Shown: one piece after another, positions 11,372 through 22,504 of the stretch
How the letters are laid out: the number at the start of each line of letters is the position of its first letter
Numbering within the stretch: position 1 is the stretch's first letter
Assembly: GCA_014529385.2 (NCBI GenBank)
Contig: CM043968.1
Location: 3,744,501-3,808,500, forward strand
Reading direction: 5' to 3'
DNA: 64,000 nt
Source: Adiantum capillus-veneris
Lineage: Eukaryota; Streptophyta; Polypodiopsida; Polypodiales; Pteridaceae
Notes under the pieces: generated by a model
Seen by the model: only the letters and a program-made list of their open reading frames with translations
Databases searched by the model: none
Told to the model about the DNA's origin: nothing
Program-made: the position numbers and the translations under genes

Positions 11372-12279
11372 TGTACCTCTTGAAAAGCATATGGCCATTT
11401 ACAGAACAACTATGGTATTCAAATTTATCATTTCAAGAAGGGAAAGGATTTGTCTCTAGTGGCATTTACCAATGTTGAATTAGCCAAGGTAGAGACGATT
11501 AGTGTACCTCAAGAGGAAAAATTAGGCACCATTGGCACAAGTACTAGGCGTGGCAGATACCAAGGGGGTACTGGCCGAGGCCGAGGTCATGGTTATTTTC
11601 AAAACCAAAGCCTTAACTTCTATACTTGTGAAAAATATGGTCACTTTGCAATATAATGTCGAGAGGCACCCAGTATTATGGCTACTAAGGCAAAAGCCCC
11701 AGAAACCAGTTCCAGTACGGGCAATCACTCGTAGTAAAGAGGTAGTCATTGAAGAAATCCTAGATGAGCCTGTGAAACTTAGCAGAGAGAAGTCTAGAGG
11801 GCTAAGGGCAAGAGCAGCAAGAACTGGCAGCTAAGATCATAGAAGATCTAGCTAAGAAGCTACGAGAGCAGCCAGAAAGTTTTGATGCTTGAGTCATGCA
11901 AAAGATACCAGCCCATTCCTCAGAGAAAAGGCAGCCAGATCAGTCAGGGTCTGGACTCTCTGAGACTATGCTTGCTGTAGTGCAAGGACTGGTGGAAGAT
12001 CTAGGGAACGTCAAATCAGATTTTATTGGAATGGGAAACATTGAATTGGGAAAAGCAGACACCGGGACAGGGGATTGGGACTGTGAAGACAGTCTTGATA
12101 CCTCGAGTTCTAATAATAATTTTGACAGAGAGAGAGAGAGAGAAGAAATTCATGTCAAAATCTGTGAAAGAATTCAGAAATTGACAGTTGAGTTAGAAAA
12201 TATCAAGAAGACTTTGCGTAAAGCAGCAAAATTTATCAGACAGTGAAGAAAGGTTGAAGCCGATGCCAGAGCAATTGAT
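11372..12279 (+). pseudogene. Gag-protease linker remnant of element A
   Basis: The frame of gag continues to 11656 (RG-rich stretch GRYQGGTGRGRGHGYFQNQS and a damaged zinc knuckle). After that the frames break. The segment 11896-12246 is open in another frame with an acidic region and a short coiled-coil-like C-terminus (KLTVELENIKKTLRKAAKF). Stops and frame changes show decay. Confidence 0.5.
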
Positions 12280-12635
12280 TTGGCAGCTGTCAGATATGAT
12301 AAAGCGCCAGTAATCCAGGTAGACTACAAAGTCAGGAAACAATGGGAGCTGTTATCCGGTGTTATACTGGATGGAGGAGCAGGTGTAAATATCCTAGGGA
12401 CACATCTTCAGCAAAGGCTCGGCATCACAGATTTGAAACCAACACCCTTTAAGGTTCGAATGGCCGATCACAGAGTTGTTTAGGCAACTGGTATAATCTA
12501 GAATATGCAGATAAGGATGGGGAAAGAAAAATTCAAAACCAGCTTTCTGGTACTGGATTTTCAAGGAGCATATGGGATGCTACTTGGACACCCATGGCTG
12601 CGGACGACGCAGGCTATTCATGATTATGCCAATTA
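12280..12635 (+). pseudogene. Retropepsin-like protease remnant of element A
   Basis: Residues GVILDGGAGVNIL match the active-site region of plant Ty3/gypsy aspartic proteases, but the usual D-S/T-G reads D-G-G. The frame stops at 12481-12483. The downstream flap and C-terminal part (TSFLVLDFQGAYGMLLGHPW) follows after further stops. The enzyme would cleave the Gag-Pol polyprotein. This copy is broken. Confidence 0.65.
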
Positions 12636-12680
12636 GGCCCTAACAATACAGGGCACCAGTAGGAGCATCTGAACCCAGTA

Positions 12681-13560
12681 ATGAAAGAAAAAGCCCGATT
12701 TATGTTCCAGAAATACAAAGACGTATTCGCATGGGAACATGTTGATGTAAAAGGTGTAGATCCAGAGGTTCGCCAACACAGAATACGTCTAAAGCCAGAT
12801 GCCATACTAATGTGTTTGCAAAGGTATAGAATGAATCCAAATTATGCTAAGAAGGTTAAAGATGAAATTGACAACCTTTTGAAGGCTGGATTCATCACAA
12901 AAGTCTCCAGTAGTGACTGCTATTCCCTATTTGTGGTAATACCAAAGAAGAATGGAAAACTCAGAGTCTGTGTGGATTATCGGAAGCTGAATGCTCAAAC
13001 CATCAAAGATCCTTTTCCATTACCTTTTACTGATATGCTTCTTGATGAGATTGCAAGTCATGATGTGTATAGTTTTATGGATGGCTACCATGGTTATAAT
13101 TAGTTAAAGATTGCTCCTAAAGATCGGAGTAAAACCACTTTTATTACTAAATGGGGTGCATTCATGTAATTAGTCATGGCATTTGGTCTTTGCAATCCTC
13201 CAACAACATTCCAATGTTGCATGATGGAGATATTGAGTGAACTCTTGCATCGATTTTTTAAGCTATATTTATGGATGACTTTACTGTATTCTCAACCAAG
13301 GAGGAGCATCTACTGTTCCTAGAAATGGTTTTCCAGCAACATAAGGAGAAGAGGATCTGTTTGAATCCGTTCAAATCTATTTTTCTAGTCTAGAAGGGAC
13401 AATTATTGGGGTATATAGTGTCCAGGAATGGCATAGAGATGGCCAATGACAAAATCCAGTGTGTTCAACAGACCAAGGCACCTTGCACAGCATCTAAATT
13501 AAGTTTATTCTTGGATATATAAATTTTTATAGAAGTTTTGTTCACACGTTTGCTTACAAG
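12681..13560 (+). pseudogene. Reverse transcriptase remnant of element A
   Basis: The open part (12681-13103, 140 codons) covers the fingers and palm start: FAWEHVDVKGVDPEVRQHRI, IPKKNGKLRVCVDYRKLN and SFMDGYHGYN followed by a stop. The catalytic box is readable at 13268-13279 as FMDD rather than YxDD, in another frame. Several stops and frame changes follow. The family is clearly Ty3/gypsy, Athila/Tat-like (FAW..D(L/V)KG.DP). Confidence 0.85.
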
Positions 13561-14160
13561 GCATTACCTTTATATGAGCTCACCAAGAAAACAAGTAAGT
13601 TCATCTGGACTTATGAATGTGAGGAGAGCTTCCAATGTCTTAAAGATGCCATTACCAGTAAGCCAATAATCCGACAACCAGGATGGGATGTTATATTCCA
13701 TGTGCATGTCGATGCTTCGGGACTGAAAATGGGAGTAATATTGGCTCAACCAGATGGGAGCACTGATTATCCAGTGTATTTTGCTAGTCGAAGATTCAGT
13801 CAAGCTGAACAAGGATATACTACCACGGAGAGAGAAGCCTTAGGAATGGTTTTCAGTGCCACCAAGTTTTGACATTATTTACTGGGAAAATTATTTCATT
13901 TCTATGTGGATCATCAGGCATTATTATTTTTTATTAACAAAGTTATTAAAAAATATCCAAGGACGACTGATCAGATGGATGATGTTCCTGATGGAGTTTG
14001 AATTCCGCATATTTCACAAGCCCGGTAAATCTCATTGTGGTGCTGATTTTTTGTCCAATAGTACTGAATACTACTCCGAAATATCCTTGAGGCATGAGCC
14101 AATAGATGCAGAGTTGTTTCAGGTGACAGCTGAGAAAAATACAGATTCCAAATGGTAAGA
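13561..14160 (+). pseudogene. RNase H remnant of element A
   Basis: Readable segments are ELTKKTSKFIWTYECEESFQ, IFHVHVDASGLKMGVILAQP and the YTTTEREALGMVFSATKF block, followed by a stop. DHQALLFFINK and PRTTDQMDD follow in another frame, then HKPGKSHCGADFLS. These are the RT-associated RNase H motifs of Ty3/gypsy. At least two frame changes and stops are present. Confidence 0.8.
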
Positions 14161-14229
14161 TGTATATCAGTTCCTTTCAAAAGGAGGATTCCCAAAAAAC
14201 TGGACTCAAAATTAGAAGAAAGCTCTGAT

Positions 14230-15300
14230 TATTAAGAGTATGAAGTTCACCATCATAGGAGGATTTCTCTATAGACTGGGTGTAGATGGTGTTCTTTGAA
14301 GGTGTATGCCAATGGAAGGAAGGATGCAAGTCATCTCTGAAGCACATGATGGGGATTTTGGAGGACACTTCTCCACTGATACTACATATAAGAAGATTTT
14401 GCAAGCTGGATTATGGTGGAAAACTCTGATAGCCGATGTTCAAAGTTTTTGCAAAACTTGTGATATATGTTAGAGAATGGGCAGACCAACAGCAACTGAT
14501 ATGACTCCACTTACTTCAGTTCAACCACTGGGGGTATTCATGAAATGGAGTCTGGACTTCATGGGACCATTCAAGAAGATCACTCCAAGGAAGAACCGAT
14601 ATACTTTGATGGCTACCTGTTATGTCACTAAATGGGTAGAGGTCAAGGCACTTCCAGATAATACTGTGAAGTCCACTACTGTTTTCGTATTTGAAAACAT
14701 TATCTGCCACTATGGATGCCCCATTGAGATTGTGTAAATTCAAGGGACACATTTTATTAATGATACCATGGAAATGCTCTCAGTTAAGCACAAGAAATCA
14801 TCTCCATATTATCCCAGGTGCAATGGTCAAGCAGAGAGTAGTAACAAAACCATCAAGAATATTCTCACCAAGATTGTTCAGAAGGAACCACACTAGTGGG
14901 ATCTTAAGCTCCCGACTGCTTTATGGGCCTATAGAACAGCTCATAAAGTCACTGCTGTAATTACACCTTTCAAAATGGTGTATGGTACTGAAGCTGTAGT
15001 GCCTACTGAATTCGTGATTCCCAGTCTCAGAATGGCGGTGGAATATGGATTAGATTTTAATCATAATCTTAAACATAGACTGGAAGAATTAGTGCGGTTG
15101 GATGAGTTGCGATAATGAGCCATGCTGGAATAGGAGATTGTTAAGCAACATAGAAAGAGCTGCCATGATAGAAAGGTTAGGGAGTTCCAAAAGAGAGACT
15201 TAGTTTTGGTTTATCAATCCAAATTGGGCCCTAAGAAACCAAATTTAAAGATAGCTTGGGCTGCTCCATATGAAGCCGATTAGGTATTTTCCAATGGCAT
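14230..15300 (+). pseudogene. Integrase remnant of element A
   Basis: A single H2C2 zinc-binding domain is present (EAHDGDFGGHF ... FCKTCDIC then stop), followed by the rve core. The first catalytic Asp is in WSLDFMGPFK (14554). The usual second-Asp motif is destroyed: codons 14736-14741 read stop-Ile in front of QGTHF. The Glu is in NGQAESSNK (14834-14836). A GPY/F-like C-terminal part, (A)PYEAD then stop, ends near 15300. The contrast with element B, which has two H2C2 domains, is useful. Confidence 0.8.
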
Positions 15301-16059
15301 AGTAAGGTTGAAGAACTTATCTAGATTACTGCTGCCAGGTGTTTATAATGGGGCCAAGATCAAGCTATGTTATTCTAATGAAAAAGAGACCTCCAGAGGA
15401 GAAGATACTGGTATTCTGGGTACATATGAGTAGGGACTTTCAGACTCAGCCATTCTAAACCTCTTCCATGTACAGCCAATACCAAAACCAGTGATAGTGC
15501 CGCAAAAGTCTGAGAATGAGAAAACAATGCCAGTGGCAGAGCCAGGTGAGTTTCAGAGTCAGTACCAGTTCTTATGGGGAAAAGGGCCAATGGGAATGCA
15601 TGTGATAACCATTAAAGGGATTATGGGACAAATTGGCCAATGCATGTGTGCCACATCGGCGAGGTGCACAAAACTCTAGGAACGGTAAGTAGTGGGCTTT
15701 TATGGCACGTACATGTATAACAGTAAGGCAGGTGGGCATTCTTCCTCACAAGTTCCTGCGCGACACCTACTTGTTATTACACACTCACCATCGCCAAGCT
15801 CTGAAGACTCTTCACTACAATCAAAAACCTTCTCGTCAGAAGACTCTGTTTGTCCCTGTCTGTCCCTACCCAGCACACCTTGCTGCGGGTTTGAATATAC
15901 AAGTAAGTCTTCTTTCTCTATAGACTTGCCGTCCTCGTAGTGTATGGTAGAAGGAAAATGTCGGAGAAGATGTAGGATACAATGGCTGAAAACGCACCAA
16001 TTATCAACTCTCTTCAAGCCTCTCTACCACTTATCCGGCATAGCAAGATACACTGATAT
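15301..16059 (+). other. Non-coding spacer of element A, integrase to 3' ORF
   Basis: About 760 bp without a recognisable coding domain. Short open stretches at 15491-15679 and 15692-16017 look like shadows. A promoter for the downstream ORF is possible, but I see no clear TATA box at a fixed position. Confidence 0.35.
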
Positions 16060-19000
16060 GTGTTTACGGAGCAGGCACAATCACTGCTGAAGCTATGGGA
16101 TTTGCATGTGGTTGTACAGGCTACAAGGTTGGATTTTGACACAGCCATTATCAAGCAGGTTCTTGATTCTTTTAATGCTGAGGAAGGCAGTGCCATTGTT
16201 AATGGAGTAAAAATCACAGCGACACCTGACGACATTACCTACGCTTCCAAAATGCCCAACGAGACAAAGCCAAATGTAGTGTCTGCAGAGCAGATAAGTC
16301 TAGCTTTGAAGGAGGATGAAGCAACCAGAAAGAAAAGAAAGGCTAGTGCACAAGAGGTTCTAGTAGCAGGATTGGACGTCCCCTCAACCTATAGGTTTGT
16401 TGTTGAGACTGTCAGCTTGAATAACAATCCCACATATGTGTCAAAGAAGGTGTTTGCCATGCTTCTCGCAAAAAGGCTAAATGCTAAAGCTAAAATCAAT
16501 TTGTGCCAGATCTTGTCTCACAATGTGTTACAGCGAACTGCTAAGCTGAAATCTCAGAGTGTATTCAAAGCTTGGTATGTCTGGCAATTTCTATACTAGG
16601 CAACTGCTCCAGAAGCCTCTTTCCAGGTAAAGATGGCTTGGAGTCCAAAGCCCATTCCAGCCACTAACAATATAGAGCTATCTTAGACGAAGAGGCTCCA
16701 AGCAATCAATTGGCCCTAACTAGACAAAAGAGGAAGGCCACACAGGTGGAGGCCGGTGGTTCAAAGAAACCAAGGATTATGTTGGCAAAGAGTACTGCTC
16801 TACTGAAGCAATTGGAGAGTCAGTTCAAGCCCTTGCCCACTAAAAAATCCTCAGCAAGCCAACTACAACAGGCTAGATTACAACAATATCTGAAGAATAG
16901 ACTCCAATAGAAATCAGCACTAGAAAAGGCCAGCAAGAAATGCCAAGCACTGAACAGGTGGCAGTCAATACTAACAAAGGAAGGGGCCCAACACCTGCCA
17001 GCCCGACCACCAAAGTCCTTTTCAGTGAAATGGCTTTATCCGTAGCCAAGAAGGATTGATTGCAGCAATTATAGCATAACCTTCTCAAAGGCCGATTGAT
17101 TCTTCAAAAACCAGATTTGGCAGCATTACCATACACAGCTCCCGTCATGGTTTATGAGCCAATTCAATCTGACACAGCTACAGTAGCTGATGGTTGTTGG
17201 GTGCTTATCCAAGCATCATGGAACACCATTGTCAATGCCTTAGGACAGATGATGGATGCGTCAGCTTCCAATGAATAAGTGGCTAAGTTGAACGAAGAAC
17301 TGGAAAGCAGCCAGCAGCAGATTCAAAAACTTTAGAAGGATGGGGCTGCACAATCTCTCAGGCATGGTATTGCTGAAAATTAATCAACAAGAACAATTAA
17401 GGAGCTGCAAACAATGCTGTTCAAATTAGAAACAAAAAATTGGCAATTAAATGAAGATAAGGTAGCACCCTTAAGAGATGTTGACAAATTTCAGACTTTG
17501 CTACCAATGAAGCATGTAGGCTTCAACGAATTGCTGATAGCCCACATTGCATTAAAGGCTTCCCTTACAAAGAGATATATCATTTGATCTGCAAGAATAT
17601 CTCTCTGAATACAACACAGCCTTAGCAAATCAGGCCATAATTGATTATATCAGTAAGCAAAATGATCCTGACGAGGAGTTCGAGGAGTCTAAGAGGGAAG
17701 AAGAGCAGGATGAGGAAGGGGAGGACAACCCGGCAGGCAAACCAGATGATGATGATAATTTTCCTCCTTCCCCACCCTAAGGCTCTGGAGCTGGTGGATC
17801 AGCTGCCACAGGGGGCAGTGAACCCAACAAAGACAAGCCAACCAGCACCTAGACCAGCCACACCAACAGTCGGATGACCAGTAGTCTGTTGATAAGCAGC
17901 AAGGCAGTGGACAACACAAGAAGGGCAACACTGGAGATTCTCCAGTACACCAATCACGGCACATTCCAGACAGCAAAGGAAAAGCCAAAGATGTGACTGC
18001 ATCCTTTAAGGCTGGTGAGCAACACTCCTTACAGCTCATCACACTTAACAAGAGAACAAGACATCAGCAAGCTCTTATTACTAGAAAGTATTTGGAGAAT
18101 GACACTCTTATCTCTGATCTGGAATGCTTCCAAAGGCTGTATGTAGGAGCTAGAGAAATGATTCAGCACCCGAAGTCAGTTGCCTTTCATGATCAAGAGT
18201 TGTGTCAATTACCGATGCATCCTAGCAATATCCAGCTACTGGAAAGGTTACTTGAGTGGACGCTGACTTCTGATGATATGACAGTCAATCCACATTGGCA
18301 GCGACAGGCCACTGCATATCGACACTCTCTAGCTCTTGAACTGGATCTACTACTAGGAAACAAACCTATATACAGATGTATGAAGGAGGTCAGGACTCAA
18401 CTAAAATAAGTCTTGCTTCATATGCAAATTTCCAGAGGAGTTTTGGATCAGAGGTGCAGGCCATCATTGAAGATTGGTCTTCCAGCAATAAAGGACCCAA
18501 ACTCAAATGACTGTAGGAGAACAGGCAACTGCTCTCCGAAACTCTTTCAGTTGGTCCGAATTACTAGGAAGATGATGCAGCAGGAGAACCAAGCTGCTCT
18601 CAATCTTCTAGAGTTTGTGCGTGATTCTCCAGTTCTCCTGTATGCATTACCTACTAAAGAGGCTGAACTGCCTAGATTTTTTTTAGCCTTGTATCCTCAT
18701 CATCCAGAACCAGTGGATCGGCTCACTTACTTTAGCATCACTAATGAACTCCAAGATTGGTATGAGTGAGCCACTATGAAATGGAAAGCCTGGCAATCAT
18801 TGATCAATGACGCCCTCAAAATGAATATTTTCATGGATCTGCAGGGAGAAATGCAAAAGGTCAAACTCTATATGGGACAGTGGAAGATCCAGCTCTGTGG
18901 ATTAACAAAGATTACAAACCAGTTACTTCAATTGACTGTGGAGTCTTCCAAGATTCCTGAAAAGGATATCACTACCACACCAGGATTGGGACCACAATAC

Positions 19001-19330
19001 AAAGAAATGGCTAAGATTCACTTTGAAGCTAGAATTAAGACGAATCAGCCTCTTCCACAGGGATGGATTCACACAGCCTCACATTGTCATAAATTGGCCA
19101 TAACCCATGTGACAAAGGGTAAACGTAGTTTGTATGATCCCAAAACCAAAACCTACAACGCCCTCACGCCTTATGAATTTGAGATGTCCACCACTGAAAG
19201 GCGGGATCAGCTTGAACAAGAGGCCATTTACAGACTTATCCACAAGGAAAAAGCTGGCACTAAGACTTCTGAGGCACCAACACGGAAGAAGGGCAAGAGG
19301 AAGCGGGTTCAGTGGAAGGATACTGGGTAG
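16060..19330 (+). pseudogene. Extra 3' ORF of element A, broken, unknown function
   Basis: A series of open segments in sense orientation lies between integrase and the 3' LTR: 16060-16599, 16710-16910, 17096-17278, 17993-18409, 18413-18769 and 18776-19330. The first segment has an alpha-rich domain (LDFDTAIIKQVLDSFNAEEG, VNGVKITATPDDITYASKM). Its layout matches residues about 100-160 of the extra ORF of element B. A basic stretch (RQKRKATQ, KKPRI), glutamine-rich coiled-coil-like text and a C-terminal KKGKRKRVQW tail follow. No transmembrane segment or signal peptide is seen, so it is not an obvious Env. Plant transposon-protein domains of the Transposase_32 kind are a possible match, not shown here. 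Confidence 0.55.
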
Positions 19331-19588
19331 TTCCATCTCAGAATCAGACGGTGGATTTTTCTAGTTAGGCACTGGAATCTCCTTGGCTGGGCACCCTTGG
19401 AATTACAACTATATGGGTGTCAAGCACTCAACAAGCATGAAGTATGGTATAAAGTTGGCAATACCGAAAGAGTACTATCATGAGGAACATCGGCCAAAGC
19501 AGAAAACCTAGATGGTTTTCTCAACAACAAATCAGAATCAGGAGTTGGATTTTTTTTCAAAAATTTTGGAGTTATACCAAAAATTCAA

Positions 19589-19603
19589 GAAAGGAGGGAA
19601 GGG
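19589..19603 (+). promoter_or_regulatory. Polypurine tract of element A
   Basis: GAAAGGAGGGAAGGG lies directly before the 3' LTR start TGTAGAA, as expected for the plus-strand primer of reverse transcription. Confidence 0.8.
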
Positions 19604-20057
19604 TGTAGAATGCAAGGACAGTCCCAGCATGCGGGAACTGCCCCTTAGAAGGCCGACCAGCGGGAAGCGGGAATAGCAACACTGGCAGTAATTATCATAG
19701 GTAGTTACTATAGTAACTCCTGAGAGTTATAAATAGGACCCGCTACACTGTAACCGGGCTTCTTGGCTTTTGGCTTTCTAAGCACTTTTGGTTTACGCGC
19801 TCTTAGTTTCTAGATTCACCCATGTAATCATTTACTCATGTTATCATCTAAGATTAATCCATTGTACACTGTATTGGTTATCCTTGAGCTAATGATCTGA
19901 ATCTACAAATACCATTCCAGTCTCCCAGTTGTGTCTTTCATTTCAGTATAACATTCCAGTTCAGTTCTCTATTTCAGTCCACTACTCTGTTTTAGTTCTC
20001 ACTAATGGAATTGATGACTCTGGAATAAGTTGTGTGAAGAGATCAGCTCCCATTCTA
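19604..20057 (+). repeat. 3' LTR of element A
   Basis: TGTAGAATGC... to ...CCCATTCTA, with TATAAATAG at about 19728-19736. The end is fixed by the target-site duplication GAGAT at 20058-20062. Confidence 0.88.
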
Positions 20058-20137
20058 GAGATGGTGAGAGGTCAATAGGTATGTGTGAGCAAATTAAAAT
20101 TGTTGAAGCAACCATTCTCCCAGATCTTATCCCGATA
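20058..20137 (+). repeat. 5' LTR of element C, right part
   Basis: Continues the LTR interrupted at 9617. GGTGAGAGGTCAATAGGTAT here matches the minus strand of 40811-40880 without a gap. The end at about 20137 is set by the primer site that follows. Confidence 0.75.
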
Positions 20138-20138
20138 G

Positions 20139-20150
20139 TGATATCAGAGC
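20139..20150 (+). promoter_or_regulatory. Primer-binding site of element C
   Basis: TGATATCAGAGC differs at one base from the initiator-Met tRNA complement TGGTATCAGAGC and lies just after the LTR end. This is the usual primer of chromovirus and copia elements. Confidence 0.65.
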
Positions 20151-20985
20151 GTCTGGTTCAATTCAATTGGCACGTGATTTTCAATTCTACAAAGGTATTT
20201 TGAATCGACAGCATCAAATTTGCAAAGATTAATTGGTAATTAATCAAAATTAATTAGCAATTTATTCAATAATTTTTGCTTATCAATAGTCGAAATTGGG
20301 TATGTGCAGCATTTAATTCCAAGTAACAGCTAAATTCCCTTGGAATTGTGAAGTTACGGGCAAGGAAACAAGAGAAGAAGGAGATCTTGACCAAAAAATT
20401 AATGAGGCGGTGAGTCCGGCCTGGCATTGGAGAGCTTTGAAGGAGTTTTAGAAGGGAGATACTCGGCATCATTAAAGAAAAGATGAAGAAGTGGAATTGG
20501 AAGAAGAGAAGAGACGTCGTAAGCATTAAATTGCTCCAAGAAATCATTGATTACGGCTATCCATAAGAGGTACGAGGTCAAGCTCTTTTAATATAAAGAA
20601 GGGAAGAAGAAAATTGAGGGTCATATTAAGATTACTCCAAGAATTTCGACCTTTGGTGGGGTTTGAGCTTTCTCGACACAAGAGCCACCACGAGAACCAA
20701 GGCTCCACAATTTCCACTAATCGAGGATCTCGTCAATCGACATTTCTTATACAGATCCAAATCATGTCTTATTTAAAGTAACACAAGCTGACCCTATCAT
20801 TTGAAATATATTGTGAACACATAATACTTTACCGATTACCACCTGCTTTGGGGATGAGCTCAAACGCCATTCAAAATTTGAATTCCTCACAGAACAACCT
20901 GGTCAATCACTCACAAACTCCAACCTTGCATGGTGTTACACTTCCAGATCGGACGTCATCACCAATTATTGAGATAAGTATAACT
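20151..20985 (+). other. Leader of element C, gag and protease missing
   Basis: Only about 840 bp separate the primer site from RT, too little for gag plus protease, and I see no zinc knuckle or DSG motif. An internal deletion is inferred. Local ORFs are short and unconvincing. Confidence 0.45.
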
Positions 20986-21243
20986 TACTTCATTTTTCTC
21001 CTTTATTTTCTCATTATTTTACATACAAATCATTTAAATAAGATCATCATTAAGAATAGATTTCCTATTCCTAGAGTGGATAATCTACTGGACAAATTGA
21101 AAGGGACAAACATTTTTAGCAAAATTGACCTTAAATCAGGATATCACCAAGTCAAAATGTTTGAAGAAGATGTTTATAAAATTGCATTCATAACACAAAT
21201 GGGGCACTATGAATTTCTTGTCATGTCATTTGGTCTAACAAAT
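20986..21243 (+). pseudogene. Reverse transcriptase of element C, N-terminal part
   Basis: Readable as [40 protein letters not shown] and [10 protein letters not shown], typical chromovirus-type Ty3/gypsy RT. It stops at the insertion point of copia 1, and the next expected residues (APATF) resume at 26360 directly after that element. Confidence 0.85.
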
Positions 21244-21470
21244 TGTTACCATATACATGTGGTAGTGATGTGTGTGAACACACTAGGACCGCCGGGGCAT
21301 TTTTTCCCTCTTTAGAAGGTTTTTCCCCCCGAGCATTGTATATACGCCCATCACTCTAGGGCTATCTATCTTTCCATTGCACACTAAGTAACACACTCTC
21401 TATTGTGTGCATTGAGATTCCTTTGTCTTCTCCAAGCTGTGTGCGTTTCTCTGCAACCCTAATTCCAACA
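21244..21470 (+). repeat. 5' LTR of copia 1
   Basis: TGTTACCATA... to ...AATTCCAACA. A TATA-like sequence (GTATATAC) is near 21337. Directly followed by the primer site. Confidence 0.93.
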
Positions 21471-21472
21471 AT

Positions 21473-21484
21473 TGGTATCAGAGC
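21473..21484 (+). promoter_or_regulatory. Primer-binding site of copia 1 (initiator-Met tRNA)
   Basis: TGGTATCAGAGC, two bases after the LTR end; exact match to the classic plant copia primer site. Confidence 0.93.
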
Positions 21485-21832
21485 AGGTTACGTCCTCCCG
21501 GGCTTAGTCGCCAGCTGCAACAACACATGCCTGCTCACTTTCTCGGATTACAGTGAGGTTTGGCGAGTGTTCACAGGTCGACAAATATTTTGGATAAACT
21601 CGTAGAGCTTACTCTGCTCAGATTTTTGATTCAGGCTCATTTCGGCCTTCGTTTTCACTACAGGCAGGTCTGCACAGGCAATTTTGTCATTTTGTGCAAA
21701 AATTTTGTCAGTGCTGATTTCTGCATAACAGGTGCCTTATAGTCTTCTATGGTTTGTGCTATATAGCACGTGTTGTTTTCGCTCCGTTTCTCCTATTTTT
21801 GGACAGTTTTCACATCATGTGCATCATTTACC

Positions 21833-22504
21833 ATGGTTGACAACAACACAGATGTTTTCAAGATGTTTGCTACTGAGGACAGGTTGGATGGGGACAATTA
21901 CCCTATGTGGGCTTATATGATGCAACATGTTCTTGTGTCAAAGGGCGTCTGGAATATTGTGCAGGGCATTGATGTACGTCCTAGTTCTGAGGATGTAGGC
22001 GATGTTGAGGATGTTGCAGGTCTTGCTGCAAGGATTGCTACTATTAGAGTTGTTTTGCCTACGTCTGAACAAGCTCGTTGGGATGTAAAGGATGCACAGG
22101 CTCATGCATTGATTGCGTTTTTTGTGAAGCGCACCATTGTTCCTCACATCCGTTCAACAAAATCTGCAAAACAGGCTTGGGATATTTTGGTTGGTCTTTA
22201 TGCAAGTCGCAATGAGGCTAAAATTGCTTTGCTGCGTAAAGAGTTGGAGTCCAAGATTATGCATGAGGAAATGATATGGACACTTGCTAGTGTCAAGGAT
22301 ATCAATGAGCAACTTATTTCTGTAGGTGAAGTCATTTCAGACAGTTCCCTTGTGCAGATTGTTCTTGATGCCTTACCAGATTCTTACCAGACTTTTGCTA
22401 GTACTTGGAGACTTATGACCCAAGGAAATCCTAAAGTTGTCAAGTTTGATGCATTATGCACATTGCTATTGCAAGAGTCACTTTCTAGAAAAAAACAGGA
22501 CTAG
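21833..22504 (+). CDS. Gag of copia 1, N-terminal open part
   Basis: Starts MVDNNTDVFKMF after a roughly 350-bp leader. It has the UBN2/copia Gag domain: RLDGDNYPMWAYMMQHVLV, then AKQAWDILVGLYASRNEAKI, MIWTLASVKDINEQLI and ALPDSYQTFASTW. The frame ends at 22504 through a one-base frame change near 22490. The same protein continues in the next frame with a zinc knuckle. Upstream ATG or TTG codons in the leader are less likely starts because the Gag homology begins here. Confidence 0.85.
   Translation: MVDNNTDVFKMFATEDRLDGDNYPMWAYMMQHVLVSKGVWNIVQGIDVRPSSEDVGDVEDVAGLAARIATIRVVLPTSEQARWDVKDAQAHALIAFFVKRTIVPHIRSTKSAKQAWDILVGLYASRNEAKIALLRKELESKIMHEEMIWTLASVKDINEQLISVGEVISDSSLVQIVLDALPDSYQTFASTWRLMTQGNPKVVKFDALCTLLLQESLSRKKQD

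Larger units (their letters stand above)
9618..20057 (+). mobile_element. Ty3/gypsy element A (Athila/Tat type), degenerate
   Basis: LTRs at 9618-10102 and 19604-20057 share the promoter block (TATAAATAG) and flank gag, protease, RT, RNase H, integrase and a long extra 3' ORF region. The 5-bp target-site duplication GAGAT lies at 9613-9617 and 20058-20062. The paralogous uninterrupted sequence at 40811-41146 has GAGAT once, which confirms both borders. Total length is 10,440 bp. Gag is still open, but the pol region has many stops and frameshifts, including loss of an integrase catalytic Asp. The copy is inactive. It sits inside the 5' LTR of element C. Confidence 0.9.

Noticed and set aside
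10991-11398. 135-codon minus-strand ORF opposite gag of element A
   Set aside because: Shadow of the gag ORF; Leu- and Ser-rich composition arises from the complementary strand.
21732-21920. ORF overlapping the start of copia 1 gag
   Set aside because: Shadow frame; the Gag homology is in the frame starting at 21833.
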